Shown here: one piece after another, positions 56,846-64,000 of the stretch | Layout of the letters: each line of letters starts with the position of its first letter | Numbering within the stretch: position 1 is the stretch's first letter | NCBI RefSeq assembly: GCF_041435335.1 | Contig: NZ_CP108430.1 | Span: 2,418,001 to 2,482,000 of the forward strand | Length of the DNA stretch: 64,000 nucleotides | Reading direction: 5' to 3' | Source of the DNA: Streptomyces sp. NBC_01283 | GTDB lineage: Bacteria; Actinomycetota; Actinomycetes; Streptomycetales; Streptomycetaceae | Made by a program: the position numbers and the translations under genes | Notes under the pieces: model-generated | The model's database searches: none | What the model was told of the DNA's origin: nothing | What the model saw: the letters and a program-made list of their open reading frames with translations, nothing else

Positions 56846-58210
56846 ATGTCCACGACACGACGTCAGGTGCTAGCCCGTACCGGTGCGGTGGGTGCGGGAA
56901 TCGCCTTCACCGGAGCGCTCTCGGAACTCTTCGCGGGCAGCGCCGCCGCGCAGGGCAAGGCCGGGTACGGGCCGCTGGTGCCCGACCCCGCCGGTCTGCT
57001 CGATCTGCCGAAAGGTTTCCGCTACAAGGTCCTCTCGCGGGAGGGCGGCGATCTGCCGTCCGGTGAGGGCAAGGTGCCGAGCAACTTCGACGGCATGGCC
57101 ACGTTCCGCGGCAGGAAGGGCGGCACGAATCTCGTCCGCAACCACGAGAACCGCAAGGACGGCAGAATCCCCGTGCCCACGGTCGAGGGCCTCACCTACG
57201 ACCCGATGGGCAAGGGCGGCTGTACGGCGCTCTCCCTCGACCGCCACAACAACGTCATCGGTGAGCGCGTCGCGATCGCCGGTACCGCGGTCAACTGCGC
57301 GGGTGGGCCCACCCCTTGGGGCACCTGGCTGACCTGCGAGGAGACCGAGGACAAGGCCGGCACGAACGGCTACACCAAGGACCACGGCTTCATCTTCGAG
57401 GTCGACCCCGTCGACCCGCGCCGCACCGGAGCCGTACCGCTCACCGCGATGGGCCGCTTCCAGCACGAGGCGATCGCCGTCGATCCACGGCGAGGTGTCG
57501 TCTACGAGACCGAGGACGCCTTCCTCAAGCCCTTCGGCCTCTTCTACCGCTTCCTGCCCAAGAAACCCGAGGGAGGCCGCGGTTCGCTCCGCGCGGGCGG
57601 CAAGCTGCAGGCCATGCGGGTGCCGGGCGTGCCCGACCTGTCCGCGATCCAGGAGACGGGTGCACACTTCGAGGGCGTCGAATGGGTCGACGTGCCCGAC
57701 CCGCTCGCGGCTCAGACCCCCATCAGGAACCAGGACTTCGGCCCCAAGGGCATCACGCACGCGCAGAAGCTGGAGGGCTGCTACTGGGGCGGGAGCTCCG
57801 TCTACTTCGTGTCGTCGTTCGCGCACAGCGCGGAGGGCTCCGCGGCCGACCACTTCGGGCAGATCTGGCGCTACGAACCCTCGAAGCGCCGCCTCACCCT
57901 GGTGATCGTCTTCGGCCCGAGCACCGACATCCAGCTGCCCGGCGAGTCCCCCGACAACATCTGCCTCGCACCCAGCGGCGGCCTGATGGTGGCCGAGGAC
58001 GGCGGGGGCGCGCAGCACGTGTACGGCCTGACGCGGCGCGGCGAGGTCTACGCGATGGCCCGCGGGCAGCAGAACATCGGCACCCCCGAGGAGCCCGAGT
58101 GGGGCGAGTTCGCGGGCGTCTGCTTCTCGCCGGACCACGAGACGATGTACGTCAACTGCTACACCCCCGGCACGACGTTCGCGGTGACGGGTCCGTGGCA
58201 CCGGACCTGA
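56846..58210 (+). CDS. PhoX-like alkaline phosphatase (DUF839), Tat exported
   Basis: A 454-residue protein. A Tat signal (STTRRQVLARTGAVGAGIAF) ends near AGSAAAQG. The beta-propeller carries NLVRNHENRKD, GGPTPWGTWLTCEETEDKAG, GRFQHEAIAVD and ESPDNICLAPSGGLMVAEDG, as in PhoX/DUF839 proteins that use calcium and iron to release phosphate. GGAGG lies 10 bp before the ATG. I could not see a convincing pair of PHO-box repeats upstream. Confidence 0.85.
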   Translation: MSTTRRQVLARTGAVGAGIAFTGALSELFAGSAAAQGKAGYGPLVPDPAGLLDLPKGFRYKVLSREGGDLPSGEGKVPSNFDGMATFRGRKGGTNLVRNHENRKDGRIPVPTVEGLTYDPMGKGGCTALSLDRHNNVIGERVAIAGTAVNCAGGPTPWGTWLTCEETEDKAGTNGYTKDHGFIFEVDPVDPRRTGAVPLTAMGRFQHEAIAVDPRRGVVYETEDAFLKPFGLFYRFLPKKPEGGRGSLRAGGKLQAMRVPGVPDLSAIQETGAHFEGVEWVDVPDPLAAQTPIRNQDFGPKGITHAQKLEGCYWGGSSVYFVSSFAHSAEGSAADHFGQIWRYEPSKRRLTLVIVFGPSTDIQLPGESPDNICLAPSGGLMVAEDGGGAQHVYGLTRRGEVYAMARGQQNIGTPEEPEWGEFAGVCFSPDHETMYVNCYTPGTTFAVTGPWHRT

Positions 58211-58227
58211 CCTGACGTGACGTGACA
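58208..58227 (+). repeat. Reiterated stop codons at a gene end
   Basis: The phosphatase stop TGA is the first of four TGA triplets spaced 5 bp apart (58208, 58213, 58218, 58223), so all three frames are closed within 20 bp. Confidence 0.8.
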
Positions 58228-58257
58228 GGGTGCGCGGCGGTGTGCCGCCGCGCACCC
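58228..58257. terminator. Perfect 13-bp hairpin between convergent genes
   Basis: GGGTGCGCGGCGG (58228-58240) pairs with CCGCCGCGCACCC (58245-58257) over a TGTG loop, between the phosphatase and sphingomyelinase ends. Probably terminates both. Confidence 0.75.
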
Positions 58258-58269
58258 CGCGCCCCGTTG

Positions 58270-59265
58270 CTAGGAGCCGATCAGGGGGTAGTGGTCGGAC
58301 AGGTTGGTGTACGTGTACTTCTTGCCCCAGCTGGAGACCGTCCAGGGCGCGCTCTGCTCCTTGACCACCTCGTTGTGCCAGGTGGCGGGGCGGGCGTGGC
58401 CCTTGCGGTGCAGGACGTAGTCCAGGTCCTCGCGGGGGTCGTCCGGGTAGCGCTCGGACGCGATGGAGTTGTCCTGGGTGTCGAAGGAGTACGGGTGGCC
58501 CGTACGGCCGTCGGCGGGGTCGAAGCCGCCGTCGGCGAGCATCGAGGCGTACTCACCGCTGCGGGAGTCCACGTTGAAGTCCCCTGCCACGAGGACCTGT
58601 TCGCCCGCCGGGATGTTCTTGGCGTCCAGGAAGGCGTCCATCTCCTTGAACTGCAGGGAACGGGTCGCGGCCGCCTCGCCGGATCCGCAGCCCGGGTCGG
58701 TGGACTGGGCGTGGGTGCCCACGACGTGCACCTTCTTGCCGTTCACGTCCAACTGGGCATAGACGAAGCCCTTGTTGGAGTACGAGTCGGAGCCGCAGGC
58801 GTCCTTGTAGACGTACTGCTCCTTACGCACGATCGGCCACTTGCTGAGGACGGTCACTCCGCCGTCCTCCGGCGTCACCGACGAGTACGCACCGCCGGTG
58901 GCGTCCCAGCCGTCCTTGCTCCGGCCCATGACGGGCGTCTGGTGCGGGTAGCGGTCGGCGGCGTTGGCCTTCAGCGCGTCGGACGCGGAGTTGTCGAAGG
59001 CCTCCTGGAGGACGACGACGTCCTTGCCCTGGAAGAAGTCCGCGGCCGGAATGGCCTTGGCGCGGTGGTCCTGACCCCAGTTCGGGTAAAGGTTCTTGCT
59101 CATGAGGAACGCGTTGTACGAGAGCACCTTGAGTGCGGGAGTGTCGACAGAGGCGGCAGGCGCGTCGGCGGCGGTCGCGGACGGGGCGACGGCAACGAGC
59201 GTGGCCGCGGCGAGCACCGTGGTGATCGCGACGGCGTGAGTCCTGCGCAGCGCTGGGTGCGGCAC
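58270..59265 (-). CDS. Secreted sphingomyelinase C-like phosphodiesterase
   Basis: A 331-residue exported protein of the endonuclease/exonuclease/phosphatase fold. The signal peptide ends near PSATAADAPAA (about residue 33). LKVLSYNAFLMS, VVVLQEAFDN, HVVGTHAQSTDPGC, VAGDFNVDS and the C-terminal NLSDHYPLIGS are the metal and catalytic motifs of bacterial sphingomyelinases. GTG 59265 has AGGAGATTC upstream. It would cleave sphingomyelin or related phosphodiesters outside the cell. Confidence 0.9.
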   Translation of the reverse strand: MPHPALRRTHAVAITTVLAAATLVAVAPSATAADAPAASVDTPALKVLSYNAFLMSKNLYPNWGQDHRAKAIPAADFFQGKDVVVLQEAFDNSASDALKANAADRYPHQTPVMGRSKDGWDATGGAYSSVTPEDGGVTVLSKWPIVRKEQYVYKDACGSDSYSNKGFVYAQLDVNGKKVHVVGTHAQSTDPGCGSGEAAATRSLQFKEMDAFLDAKNIPAGEQVLVAGDFNVDSRSGEYASMLADGGFDPADGRTGHPYSFDTQDNSIASERYPDDPREDLDYVLHRKGHARPATWHNEVVKEQSAPWTVSSWGKKYTYTNLSDHYPLIGS

Positions 59266-59492
59266 TGAATCTCCTGGGAGTGGGGGGTAGTTGTGAGGGT
59301 GCACGCGATGCACGCGTTGGCACGACGTGCACGCGGTGTGGCTGATGGGGCGCCGCACATCCAATCAGCCGTGACTACTTCTGGGGATACGTCACGTGAA
59401 CAAAGAACCCGCGGCGGGAGCGCGACGATTTTGTGCGTCCCGCCATGCCCGGAGGGCCCGAGTGGCGCCGGGCGCGTGGCACGGCCCGGTGA

Positions 59493-60071
59493 TCAGAGAT
59501 CGGCGAGCGTGCTCTCCACCGTGTCGAGCAGCGTCTGCCGGTCGTCCTGGACGCGGGCGAGGACGCGCAGGCCGTAGTACGTGCTCTGCACCCGGCGGGC
59601 GACGGTCCGCGCGTCGGCCGTCGACCGGAGCTCGCCCGTACGCCTGCCGGTCGTCACGACCGCGCGCAGCTCCTCCTCCACCCGGTCGAAGTTGCGCCGT
59701 ACGGCGTCCTTGACCGCGGGGTCGGGCCCGGCGATCTCGACGGCCGCGTTGATCGCGAAGCAGCCGCGGCCGTCCGCCTCGTCGAGATCGGCGTCCACGG
59801 CGTGGACCATCATGGCCCGCAGCCGGTCCTTCGCCGTGCCCTCGCCCCGCAGGAGCTCGACCTGCTCGGCGGTGCTGGTCTCGTAGTAGCGCTGCAGTGC
59901 GCGCAGATAGAGCTGGCGCTTGCCGCCGAAGGTGTTGTAGAGGCTGGAGGGCCCGAGGCCGGTGCTGTCGCACAGCGCGCGCGTCGACGTGCCCTCGTAG
60001 CCGTGCCGCCAGAACGTGTCCATGGCCGCGGTGATGACGCGGTCCTCGTCGAACTCTCGTGGCCTGGCCAT
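59493..60071 (-). CDS. TetR-family regulator
   Basis: A 192-residue regulator. The N-terminal helix-turn-helix is RVITAAMDTFWRHGYEGTST through GPSSLYNTFGGKRQLYLRAL; the C-terminal ligand domain contains GRGCFAINAAVE, as in the YxaF/LmrA-like branch. The ATG is at 60071. It lies downstream of the MFS gene on the same strand, 77 bp apart, and is the likely controller of that pump. Confidence 0.92.
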   Translation of the reverse strand: MARPREFDEDRVITAAMDTFWRHGYEGTSTRALCDSTGLGPSSLYNTFGGKRQLYLRALQRYYETSTAEQVELLRGEGTAKDRLRAMMVHAVDADLDEADGRGCFAINAAVEIAGPDPAVKDAVRRNFDRVEEELRAVVTTGRRTGELRSTADARTVARRVQSTYYGLRVLARVQDDRQTLLDTVESTLADL

Positions 60072-60087
60072 GGCCCCACAGTACGGG

Positions 60088-60108
60088 TTTTGGAATACAC
60101 GTACAAAA
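60088..60108. promoter_or_regulatory. Half-matching operator upstream of the TetR gene
   Basis: TTTTG (60088-60092) and CAAAA (60104-60108) flank an 11-bp centre. The outer bases match the operators upstream of the MFS gene, suggesting autoregulation. Confidence 0.4.
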
Positions 60109-60148
60109 TGTCGCGCCCTGATGGTGACAGTCGGAACGCACGGTCTGG

Positions 60149-61378
60149 TCATGCGGCCGCGTGCGTACGTTCGCGAGGGTCGTGGGGGTCGTGGGGGTTG
60201 TGGGGGTTGTGGGGCTCGGACACCACGTCGCGGTCCGCCCGCTGCAGCCGGCCCGCCCAGAGCACGGTCAGCGCTCCGGCGGCGGCGAGTGCGGCGCCGA
60301 CCCAGGCCACGGAGGCGTAGCCGAGCCCGGCGTCGATGGTCAGGCCGCCGAGGAGCGGGGCCAGCGTGTTGCCGACGTTGAACGCGGCCGTGTTGGTGGC
60401 GCCGACCAGCGTCGGGGCGGCCGGCGCGAGGGTGAACACCCGTGACTGGAGGGCGGGGTTGGTGACGTACCCGACCAGCCCCAGGAGGAACACCAGCGCG
60501 ATCACGACGACCGTCGAACCGGCCGTGAGGGCGAGCAGTGCGGAGAAGAGGGCGAGCGCCCCGAGGCCCAGGCCGAGGGTCCGCAGGGGGTGCGCCTGGG
60601 CCGTGCGTCCGCCGATCGCCAGGCCCACCATCCCGCCGACGCCGAACAGGGCGAGGACCGCGGGCACCCACCCCTCGGACACTCCGCTCACGTCGGTCAG
60701 GAGCGGTGCGAGATAGCTGAAGGTGACGATCACCGCGCCGAAGGCGAAGGCCGTGACGGCGTACGAGAGCCAGAGCTGGGGCCGCGCCATGCCGCGCAGC
60801 TCCGCCTTCACCGACGTACGCCCGGCTTCGGACCGGCCGCCGGGGACGACGAGCAGCGTGCACACGAGGCTCACCAGGGTGGCGGCGGCCACCGCCCAGA
60901 ACGCGGCACGCCAGCTGGAGTACTGGCTGAGCAGGGTGCCCGCGGGCACGCCGACGACCGTGGCCAGCGTGAGACCGCCCGCCACCACGGCGACCGCCTT
61001 CGCCTTGGCAGCGGGCGGCACGAGGGCGACGGCGGTGGCCACGGCCACGCCCCAGTACCCCGCGTACGCGAGGGCGCTGACCACGCGCGTGACGAAGAGG
61101 ACCCCGTAGCCGGGCGCGAGCGCGCCGATCACGTGGGCGACGACGAAGGCCGCCTGGAGGGAGACGAGAGCGGTCCGGCGGGGCCAGCTCAGGGTGGCCA
61201 CCGCGAGCAGCGGCGCGCCGACGACCATGCCGATCGCGAAGGCCGAGATCAGCAGCCCCGCGTCGGGGATCGACACCCCCAGGTCGGCGGCCATGCCCGG
61301 CAGCAGGCCGGACAGCATGAACTCCGAGGTCCCCTGGGTGAAGATGCCGAGCCCAACTATGTACACCGCAGGCGGCAT
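60149..61378 (-). CDS. MFS drug efflux transporter (Cml/CmrA-like)
   Basis: A 409-residue DHA1-type pump with about twelve helices. IVGLGIFTQGTSEFMLSGLLPGMAADLGVS and SIPDAGLLISAFAIGMVVGAP resemble chloramphenicol-exporter family members, but the drug cannot be named from sequence. The C-terminus has an NPH-NPH-DPH-DP repeat encoded by a short tandem in the DNA. GGAGG lies 6 bp before the ATG. Two inverted repeats upstream are likely TetR sites. Confidence 0.9.
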   Translation of the reverse strand: MPPAVYIVGLGIFTQGTSEFMLSGLLPGMAADLGVSIPDAGLLISAFAIGMVVGAPLLAVATLSWPRRTALVSLQAAFVVAHVIGALAPGYGVLFVTRVVSALAYAGYWGVAVATAVALVPPAAKAKAVAVVAGGLTLATVVGVPAGTLLSQYSSWRAAFWAVAAATLVSLVCTLLVVPGGRSEAGRTSVKAELRGMARPQLWLSYAVTAFAFGAVIVTFSYLAPLLTDVSGVSEGWVPAVLALFGVGGMVGLAIGGRTAQAHPLRTLGLGLGALALFSALLALTAGSTVVVIALVFLLGLVGYVTNPALQSRVFTLAPAAPTLVGATNTAAFNVGNTLAPLLGGLTIDAGLGYASVAWVGAALAAAGALTVLWAGRLQRADRDVVSEPHNPHNPHDPHDPRERTHAAA

Positions 61379-61405
61379 TGACTGTCCTCCTGATCGCGAC
61401 TGAGT

Positions 61406-61427
61406 TTTTGGAGCACTCGCTCCAAAA
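61406..61427. promoter_or_regulatory. Perfect TetR-type operator upstream of the MFS gene
   Basis: TTTTGGAGC (61406-61414) and GCTCCAAAA (61419-61427) face each other across ACTC. This is a perfect 9-bp inverted repeat 28 bp before the MFS start. Confidence 0.8.
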
Positions 61428-61450
61428 TCGACGATCAGGACGCTAGCACA

Positions 61451-61472
61451 TTCTGAATCGCTCGCTTCAAAA
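61451..61472. promoter_or_regulatory. Second, imperfect copy of the operator
   Basis: TTCTGAATC and GCTTCAAAA across GCTC, 45 bp from the perfect copy, with the same spacing and two mismatches between arms. Confidence 0.6.
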
Positions 61473-61513
61473 TGCCGTCCGGGTGCCTATATACGCGCCG
61501 TCATCCGCCCCCG

Positions 61514-61921
61514 TCAGTGAGCGGCTCGGTCACAGCTGACCGCTTCACGCGCCGCGCGCTCGCCCGCGCCGCGCAGCACGCAGAACTCGTTGCCCTCGGG
61601 GTCGAGGAAGACCACCCAGCCGGTGCCGTCGGCGTTCCGGCGGTCCGCCGCCACGGTCGCGCCCACCGCCAGGAGCCGTTCCACTTCCGCGTCGCGGGTG
61701 CTCTCGGGTTGGAGACAGAGGTGGACGCGGTTCTTCTGGGTCTTCGGCTCGGAGACCTCGGCGAAGTAGAGGTGGAGCCCGGTGGGGAGGGCGATGGCCG
61801 CCGTCGATTCACCGGGGAAGTCGTCGGCGTTCAACGGATGGCCCACCACCTTGCTCCAGAACTGGGCGAGTTCGTACGCGTCGGCGCAGTCGAAAGCGAC
61901 ATTGAAGAGGGTCGAGCGCAT
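61514..61921 (-). CDS. VOC-family (glyoxalase-like) protein
   Basis: A 135-residue protein of two beta-alpha-beta-beta-beta units. LFNVAFDCADAYELAQFWSKVVG and VVFLDPEGNEFCVLRG are the paired family motifs. Starts in upstream sequence lack coding character; the ATG at 61921 follows AAGG. The function (dioxygenase, resistance or isomerase) is not deducible. Confidence 0.88.
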   Translation of the reverse strand: MRSTLFNVAFDCADAYELAQFWSKVVGHPLNADDFPGESTAAIALPTGLHLYFAEVSEPKTQKNRVHLCLQPESTRDAEVERLLAVGATVAADRRNADGTGWVVFLDPEGNEFCVLRGAGERAAREAVSCDRAAH

Positions 61922-62159
61922 GGGTGAGGCCCTTCGTGCGTGGAGGTGCGTGCGTAGAGGTGCGTGCGTGAAGCCTGCGCCAGAGGCGATGTCAGTGACG
62001 GGTGCCATTCTGGCGGTCATGAATCCGCTGCTCCTGGCTGATGCGAGTACGAGCTGCTGCGGCAGGTTCACCGAGGAGGTGTCCCGCACGGCGGGGGCCC
62101 GGGGCGACCGGTGTGCGACTCCGGGGGACTGGCGTACGGGTATGGCCTCCAGCCGGGTC

Positions 62160-62765
62160 CTATCGGCCGAACACCCCGGCGTGCGCGGCGTGATAGGCGG
62201 CTTCGGCGCTCGTGTGGACCAGTCGTTCGTCCACGGGGGCGCGGAGGATGAGGAGGCGGTAGTAGAAGGGCGCGCTCAGGGCCGCGATGACTTCGGTGGC
62301 GCTGGTTTCCGGGGGGAGTTCACCGCGGTCGACGGCGCGGCTCACGAGCTGGGTGACGTGCTCGGTGCGTGCCGTGAAGGCGCCGCGGACGATGCCGGCG
62401 ACGTCCGCGTCGTGCGCGGCCGCCGCCACGATGCCTTCGATGAGGTTGTAGTTGCGCGGCGCGGCATGGAAGTCGGCGATGGCCTGGGCCAGTTGATGCA
62501 GGTCCTGCCGGAAGTCGCCGGAGTCCGGGGTCGGGATCGTCGAGCTGTGCTGGGCCAGCAGGTCGACGACGACGCCCTCGACGGTGCGCCAGCGGCGGCG
62601 GATCGTCGAGACGTGGACGCCCGAGCGTGCGGCGAGTTTGTCCAGCGTGAGCGCGTTGAACCCGGCCACGTCGAGCTCGTCCAGGGCAGCCGCGAGGACG
62701 GCGGCGCGGGTGCGGGCCGTCCGCCCGCCGGGGCGGGCCGAGCCGTGTGGTGGTCGCTCTGTCAT
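62160..62765 (-). CDS. TetR-family regulator
   Basis: A 201-residue regulator. The helix-turn-helix is AVLAAALDELDVAGFNALTL through GVHVSTIRRRWRTVEGVVVDLL; the C-terminal domain is helical with APFYYRLLILRAPVDE. The start is ATG 62765 or GTG 62786; neither has a clear ribosome site. A perfect inverted repeat 117 bp upstream may be its operator. It stands alone between the VOC gene and a GlxA-type gene. Confidence 0.88.
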   Translation of the reverse strand: MTERPPHGSARPGGRTARTRAAVLAAALDELDVAGFNALTLDKLAARSGVHVSTIRRRWRTVEGVVVDLLAQHSSTIPTPDSGDFRQDLHQLAQAIADFHAAPRNYNLIEGIVAAAAHDADVAGIVRGAFTARTEHVTQLVSRAVDRGELPPETSATEVIAALSAPFYYRLLILRAPVDERLVHTSAEAAYHAAHAGVFGR

Positions 62766-62881
62766 CGGCGCCAATGTACTGCGCACCAGGCCGCCGCCCC
62801 CGGCCGCCTCGGTGGGCCCGGCGGGCCGTGTGGGGCTCGCGTTGCGCGAGGGGCCCGCCTCTCGCTAACGTGAGCGCAGCT

Positions 62882-62903
62882 TAATGCTCCTTGGTGAGCA
62901 TTA
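62882..62903. promoter_or_regulatory. Perfect inverted repeat upstream of the TetR gene
   Basis: TAATGCTC (62882-62889) and GAGCATTA (62896-62903) across CTTGGT. It is A/T-rich within GC-rich DNA and lies in the 277-bp gap that otherwise holds nothing recognisable. Confidence 0.6.
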
Positions 62904-63042
62904 GTGATCCTTCGGCACCGAGACACTTCGACCGGCCACGATTGCGGGGGTTAAGAATGATGAAGGACTGGAAGGGCGCGCTCGTTCCGTCCGGTGAACC
63001 TGCCCTGTCCGTATGGGTGTTGGGCTCGCGCTGACGTCTGTT

Positions 63043-64000
63043 TCATGTCCGGTCGGGAGACCGGCCGCACCCGCGGCCGGGATCATCCGAGATCCGGTGG
63101 GCCCGGCGACAGGCACTCGGAGTGGTGCCCGTGAGCGCGCGGAAGTGGTGGCGCAGGGCCGCCGAGGATGCGAATCCCGTGAGGGCGGCGATGCGTTCGA
63201 CCGGGGTGTCCGTCGCTCTCAGGAGTCGCTGCGCCTCCTGAAGGCGTGCGCGGAGCAGGTACTGGAGCGGGCTGAGGCCCGTGTGCGCGCGGAAGCGGCG
63301 GGTGAGGCTGCTGATGCTGGTGCCCGCGTGGGTGGCGATGTCGGGGACGGTGAGCGGGAGGTGGAGGCTTGCCTCCATCCACCGCAGGGTGGGTTCGAGG
63401 CCCACGCTCTCCGCGACCTCCCGGTCGATCTCCTCCTGGACGCTGTCCGCGTCGGCGTGCAGGGGCGTGAGGAGCTCACGGGACGTCTCGCCCGCCACCC
63501 GTCGCCCGTGATCACGGCCCAGGATGTGCAGACAGACATCCATCCCTCCGTAGACGCCCGCCGCCGTGAGGAACGGCCCGTCCTCGACCACGGTGCCGAG
63601 CGGGTCGACGTCGATACGGGGATGCAGTTCCGCCAGTTCCTCGATGTGCCGCCACCCGGTCGTGGCGCGGCGGCCGTCGAGGAGCCCGGCCGCCGCGAGG
63701 GTGAACGTCCCGGTGCCGACGGCGGCGACCCGGCTCCCCCGGCCCACCGCCGCACGGAGCGCGGCGAGGACCCCGGGCGGCGGCTCGTCACGGTGACGGT
63801 CGCGCCCGGGAATCAGTACGACGTCCGCGTCCGCGAGGCCGTCAAGGCCGTACGGCGCGCTGATGCGCAGCGCGGGCGCCGGGCCACCCGTCGTCCGCAG
63901 ACCGGGGCCCGCGCAGAGCCTCACCTCGTACTCCGCTGCGCGATGCTCGCGGCAGGCGGTGCCGAACACCAGGCCCGGGGTGGTGAGTTGATGCCCCGGA
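63043..64000 (-). CDS. GlxA-type regulator (DJ-1/PfpI plus AraC), 5' end beyond window
   Basis: At least 318 residues; the frame stays open to the right edge (PGHQLTTPGLVFG before the first in-window GTG at 63969), so the start lies outside. The first two-thirds is a DJ-1/PfpI-like domain ([19 protein letters not shown]). The C-terminal AraC domain has two helix-turn-helix units (TVPDIATHAGTSISSLTRRF and ERIAALTGFASSAALRHHF). Such proteins control amine or detoxification genes in other bacteria; the targets here are unknown. Confidence 0.9.
   Translation of the reverse strand, partial: PGHQLTTPGLVFGTACREHRAAEYEVRLCAGPGLRTTGGPAPALRISAPYGLDGLADADVVLIPGRDRHRDEPPPGVLAALRAAVGRGSRVAAVGTGTFTLAAAGLLDGRRATTGWRHIEELAELHPRIDVDPLGTVVEDGPFLTAAGVYGGMDVCLHILGRDHGRRVAGETSRELLTPLHADADSVQEEIDREVAESVGLEPTLRWMEASLHLPLTVPDIATHAGTSISSLTRRFRAHTGLSPLQYLLRARLQEAQRLLRATDTPVERIAALTGFASSAALRHHFRALTGTTPSACRRAHRISDDPGRGCGRSPDRT

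Noticed and set aside
60149..61378. Naming the MFS pump as a chloramphenicol resistance gene
   Set aside because: Family resemblance alone does not fix the drug, and related pumps have other substrates.

Overview
The window is very GC-rich DNA with dense, strongly codon-biased genes, many GTG starts and short ATGA/GTGA stop-start overlaps. Together with its gene families (secreted PA-type aminopeptidase with P-domain, phenoxazinone-synthase-like oxidase, treY/treZ/glgX, an SAV2148-type HEPN protein, a permease-binding protein fusion for ribose) this points to a Streptomyces chromosome, mostly conserved arm or core sequence. I see no rRNA, tRNA, CRISPR array, insertion sequence, prophage or attachment site.

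Layout. 1-5.6 kb: an efflux-type membrane protein, an MMPL pump, and a divergent histidine kinase/response regulator pair. 5.7-8.7 kb: a three-gene sugar ABC importer read leftward. 8.9-14.2 kb: an APH-like kinase, a DnaQ-type exonuclease, a HEPN protein and a copper amine oxidase that appears split into two secreted proteins. 14.3-25.3 kb: carbohydrate-store genes (glgX, treY, treZ) interspersed with an MFS pump, a frameshifted P450, a zinc carboxypeptidase and an FHA protein. 25.4-35.1 kb: aminopeptidase P, a PDZ membrane protein, a multicopper oxidase, two proteins of unknown function (one with a weak SUKH-like motif, one DUF1266), a hydrolase and an intact P450. 35.5-41.5 kb: a complete ribose operon (LacI regulator, ATPase, fused permease/binding protein, ribokinase, pyranase) behind two matching operators. 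41.5-48.8 kb: a probable zinc-responsive metallophore-type cluster. It has a GHMP kinase read leftward and, read rightward, a cysteine-synthase-like PLP enzyme, a DUF4213/DUF364-like protein, an MFS exporter and a FecBCD-type importer. A Zur-box-like site lies between the two directions. 48.9-54.7 kb: ohrR/ohr, a cysteine-rich small protein behind a hairpin that covers its ribosome site, a secreted aminopeptidase, msrB and murC. 54.8-64 kb: a RibD-like reductase, zapE, a PhoX-like phosphatase, a sphingomyelinase, MFS/TetR and VOC/TetR units, and a GlxA-like regulator that runs off the right edge.

The most interesting items are: (1) the divergent Zur-box cluster, in which an amino-acid kinase could feed a PLP enzyme, with export and import genes alongside; (2) the two-piece copper amine oxidase with an altered cofactor consensus; (3) short direct repeats that repeatedly include the stop codons of genes at several 3' ends in the window; (4) the hairpin that buries the ribosome site of the cysteine-rich protein. 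Everything here comes from reading the sequence; no database search was run.
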